Assembly: GCA_022563775.1 (NCBI GenBank)
Contig: JADFMS010000033.1
Coordinates: 1-16,616, forward strand
DNA: 16,616 bases
Source: Fidelibacterota bacterium
Lineage (GTDB): Bacteria > Marinisomatota > SORT01
Reading direction: 5' to 3'
The translations under genes were made by a program, and so were the position numbers. Of the stretch, positions 14,573 through 16,616 are shown piece by piece (within the stretch, counting starts at the first letter, position 1; the number at the start of each line of letters is the position of its first letter). The notes beneath the pieces were generated by a model. It did not search any database and had not been told where the DNA came from. It worked only from the letters and a program-made list of their open reading frames with translations.

Positions 14573-15705
14573 TATTCCTTTTCACCTATCTCAGAATAGA
14601 ATTCGGCGCGAAAATCATCAAAATTTCCTCCGACGATCGCTTTTCTCATATCGCTCATCAGAGTGTTAAAATAATGCAAATTATGCAGTGTGGCTGCTCT
14701 TCCTGCGAGTGTCTCCTTCATCTTGAACAGATGCCTGAGATACCCTTTAGAATAAGATTTGCAGCTGCTGCAGGTGCAGCCTTCTTCTATGGGGTCTTTA
14801 TCCGTCTTATATTTCGAATTATTCAGGTTTAGCTTGCCTGACTTGGTGTAGACCGTACCCTTCCTGCCGTTACGGGTAGGAATTACGCAGTCGAACATAT
14901 CTATCCCGCGCGCAACGCATTCTATGAGGTCTTTCGGCCTGCCCACACCCATTAGATAACGGGGTTTGTCATTCGGCAGTAAAGATGTATTGAACTCACA
15001 TATTTCATACATGATATCTTCCGGTTCGCCAACCGCAAGTCCGCCAACGGCATATCCATCGAAGCCGAGTGATACAATTTCTTTTGCGCTTTTTTCCCGT
15101 AATTCTTTATAAGTCCCCCCCTGAACTATCCCGAATAAAAACTGTTCATCGCCGTAGAGAGGTTTCGAGGATTCGAATGACTCCTTAGAAAGGGCAGCCC
15201 ACTTGGCAGTTCTTCTCTCTGCCTTGGATACGTAATCCAAACTGCTCGGATATGGAGCGCATTCGTCAAACGCCATTATAATATCTGCTCCTATCGTCCG
15301 TTCGACATTCATTACCATTGAAGGAGTGAACCGGTGCTTTGTGCCATCCACATGATCGCGGAATGTAACGCCATCATCATCAATCTCCCGGATTTTGGCA
15401 AGGGAAAACACTTGAAACCCACCGCTGTCAGTGAGTATAGGACGATCCCAACCGATAAAATTGTGTAAGCCGCCCATCTCTTTTATCGTTTCTAAGCCGG
15501 GTCGAATGTACAGGTGATACGCGTTTCCTAATATTATTTGGGATCCGGTTTCTTTTAACTCAATGGGAGAAAGAGATTTAACCGCTCCATAAGTGCCTAC
15601 AGGCATGAATACAGGTGTATTTATTACGCCGTGTCCTGTATGCAGGACTCCTGCCCGGGCGCCCCCTGAATGATCGGCTTCTAACACGAAAAATTTATCG
15701 ATCAA
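14572..15705 (-). CDS. tgt: tRNA-guanine transglycosylase (queuine tRNA-ribosyltransferase)
   Basis: This 377-residue enzyme exchanges guanine 34 in the anticodon of Asp, Asn, His and Tyr tRNAs for preQ1 on the way to queuosine. The catalytic residues are visible: Asp93 in LTDSGGFQVFSL and the nucleophile Asp272 in MFDCVIPTRNGRKG. The zinc site is Cys310, Cys312, Cys315 and His341 (C-x-C-x2-C-x25-H), exactly as in the family. FGIVQGG and YAVGGLAVGEP are also present, and the length is normal. The start is TTG 15703-15705, overlapping the radA stop as TTGA. No ATG lies between it and the conserved N-terminal strand, and no Shine-Dalgarno sequence is seen, so translation probably relies on coupling to radA. 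No other queuosine genes are in the window. Confidence 0.95.
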   Translation of the reverse strand: MIDKFFVLEADHSGGARAGVLHTGHGVINTPVFMPVGTYGAVKSLSPIELKETGSQIILGNAYHLYIRPGLETIKEMGGLHNFIGWDRPILTDSGGFQVFSLAKIREIDDDGVTFRDHVDGTKHRFTPSMVMNVERTIGADIIMAFDECAPYPSSLDYVSKAERRTAKWAALSKESFESSKPLYGDEQFLFGIVQGGTYKELREKSAKEIVSLGFDGYAVGGLAVGEPEDIMYEICEFNTSLLPNDKPRYLMGVGRPKDLIECVARGIDMFDCVIPTRNGRKGTVYTKSGKLNLNNSKYKTDKDPIEEGCTCSSCKSYSKGYLRHLFKMKETLAGRAATLHNLHYFNTLMSDMRKAIVGGNFDDFRAEFYSEIGEKE

Positions 15706-16616
15706 AGCACTTTGGTAAGAGCCTCCGAAACAGAGGCGACCTCCGTGAGTCTCATTCCTTTGGGAGGTTTGAATGCATCCTTTTTTGTCTTAGGTATAAC
15801 GGCATGCTTAAATCCAAGATCATATGATTCTTTCAATCTTCTGCTCAAAAATGAAACAGGCCTTACTTCTCCTCCAAGCCCCACTTCACCGATAATAACT
15901 ATTCCATCATCTATAGGCTTGTCTTTGAAGCTCGATGCCATTGCCATCACTATACCTAAATCGATGGAAGTTTCCGAAATTTTAAGCCCACCGGTCAGAT
16001 TGACAAATACGTCACTCATACCAAGCATAAGTCCGGCTCTTTTCTCCAATACGGCTATCATCATAGATAATCTCCTGTTATCAACGCCTGTCGTATTTCG
16101 CTGCGGAGTCCCGTATGAAGAGCGGCTTACCAAAGCCTGTATTTCTATAAGTATCGGACGCGTCCCTTCCATGCTTGCAACAACAACTGACCCGGGAACC
16201 ATCTCCTCCCTGCCTGTTAGAAAAAAGACCGATGGATTCTTTACTTCTACGAGTCCCTTGTCTCTCATTTCAAATACGCCGATTTCGTTGGTTGCCCCGT
16301 ACCGGTTTTTTATGCATCGCAGAATACGGTAAGAGTTCAACTTCTCACCTTCCATATAGAGTACCGTATCAACTGTATGTTCGAGCATTTTGGGACCGGC
16401 TATAGAACCCTCTTTGGTGATATGACCGACAATAAACACGCTGTTACCAGTGGTCTTTGCCATTTTGAGAAGCATTCCCGCCGTTTCGCGAACTTGAGAG
16501 ACGCTTCCGGCAAAACTCTCAAGGTTATCTGTATAAGCCGTCTGGATCGAATCGACAATCAATAATCCATTTGTTTTTGTATAAAGATATTGGAGCACTA
16601 TGTCTATATTGTTTTC
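15702..16616 (-). CDS. radA: DNA repair protein RadA, C-terminal part (cut by window edge)
   Basis: The frame is open from the right edge to TGA 15702-15704, giving 304 residues. RadA is a RecA-like ATPase that promotes branch migration in homologous recombination. The Walker B strand LLIVDSIQT, the FIVGHITKEGSIAGPKMLEH segment, the RadA-specific KNRYG motif (usually KNRFG) and the NEIGVFEM strand are present. The C-terminal Lon-protease-like domain follows, with SYGTPQRNTTGVDNRR and GEVGLGGEVRPV. The N-terminal zinc finger and Walker A motif lie outside the window. The GTG codon at 16596-16598 is internal, not a start, because the frame continues upstream in register. The stop overlaps the tgt start by four bases. 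Confidence 0.93.
   Translation of the reverse strand, partial: ENNIDIVLQYLYTKTNGLLIVDSIQTAYTDNLESFAGSVSQVRETAGMLLKMAKTTGNSVFIVGHITKEGSIAGPKMLEHTVDTVLYMEGEKLNSYRILRCIKNRYGATNEIGVFEMRDKGLVEVKNPSVFFLTGREEMVPGSVVVASMEGTRPILIEIQALVSRSSYGTPQRNTTGVDNRRLSMMIAVLEKRAGLMLGMSDVFVNLTGGLKISETSIDLGIVMAMASSFKDKPIDDGIVIIGEVGLGGEVRPVSFLSRRLKESYDLGFKHAVIPKTKKDAFKPPKGMRLTEVASVSEALTKVL

Noticed and set aside
15712..16332. 206-codon ORF on the plus strand antisense to radA
   Set aside because: It is a shadow of the radA reading frame. It shows no recognisable motif or ribosome binding site, and the minus-strand protein is unambiguous.

Overview
The window carries a single co-directional run of genes, all on the minus strand, so it is transcribed from the right edge towards the left. 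From right to left it holds: the C-terminal part of radA, tgt, a Cof-type HAD phosphatase, an AhpD-like gene interrupted by an in-frame TGA, an Ig-like-fold lipoprotein, dapF, manC, a small conserved protein, a GAF/SpoIIE-type phosphatase, the remains of an acyl-CoA synthetase gene, an EF-G-like GTPase, a HIT-family hydrolase, a HAD phosphatase, a Trm112-type zinc protein, a multi-membrane-span flippase-like protein, a UDP-GlcNAc-type 6-dehydrogenase, and the N-terminal part of a MetH-like methyltransferase. No RNA genes, insertion sequences, CRISPR arrays or clear intrinsic terminators were seen. Gaps are short or absent, and several gene pairs overlap by 1 to 11 bases.

The host is most likely a moderately AT-rich member of the FCB group (Bacteroidota, Ignavibacteria or Marinimicrobia side). 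The main pointers are the lipoprotein, whose mature N-terminus resembles the Bacteroidota-type GGPxDxxPP Ig-like lipoproteins, and the divergent EF-G2. The phylum is an inference and is not proven here. TTG start codons are frequent (tgt, dapF, the SpoIIE phosphatase, the EF-G-like gene and probably one HAD gene). TGA is the normal stop of many genes, so the genetic code is standard.

The most notable locus is 13105-13653. What looks like two short ORFs is one 182-residue reading frame of the AhpD-like, peroxidase-related family. The in-frame TGA falls exactly where the family has its second catalytic cysteine (Cys-His-Tyr-[TGA]-x-x-His-His). It is followed at the expected distance by a GC-rich hairpin with a G-starting apical loop, as in bacterial SECIS elements. 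This is very probably a selenoprotein.

Two other points stand out. First, the EF-G-like protein lacks several nearly invariant GTPase residues: the DTPGH histidine is Tyr, NKxD is NLLD, and RGIT is RKIS. Second, a decayed acyl-CoA synthetase gene keeps its start and its last 50 or so codons around a deletion of most of the enzyme. In front of it lie a near-consensus promoter and a perfect 17-base dyad, which now probably serve the EF-G-like gene downstream.

Functionally the run is mostly housekeeping: recombination repair (radA), queuosine tRNA modification (tgt), lysine/peptidoglycan precursor synthesis (dapF), nucleotide sugars (manC, UDP-sugar dehydrogenase), signalling (SpoIIE phosphatase), translation (EF-G-like) and one-carbon/methionine metabolism (metH). 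It is not a single-pathway operon.
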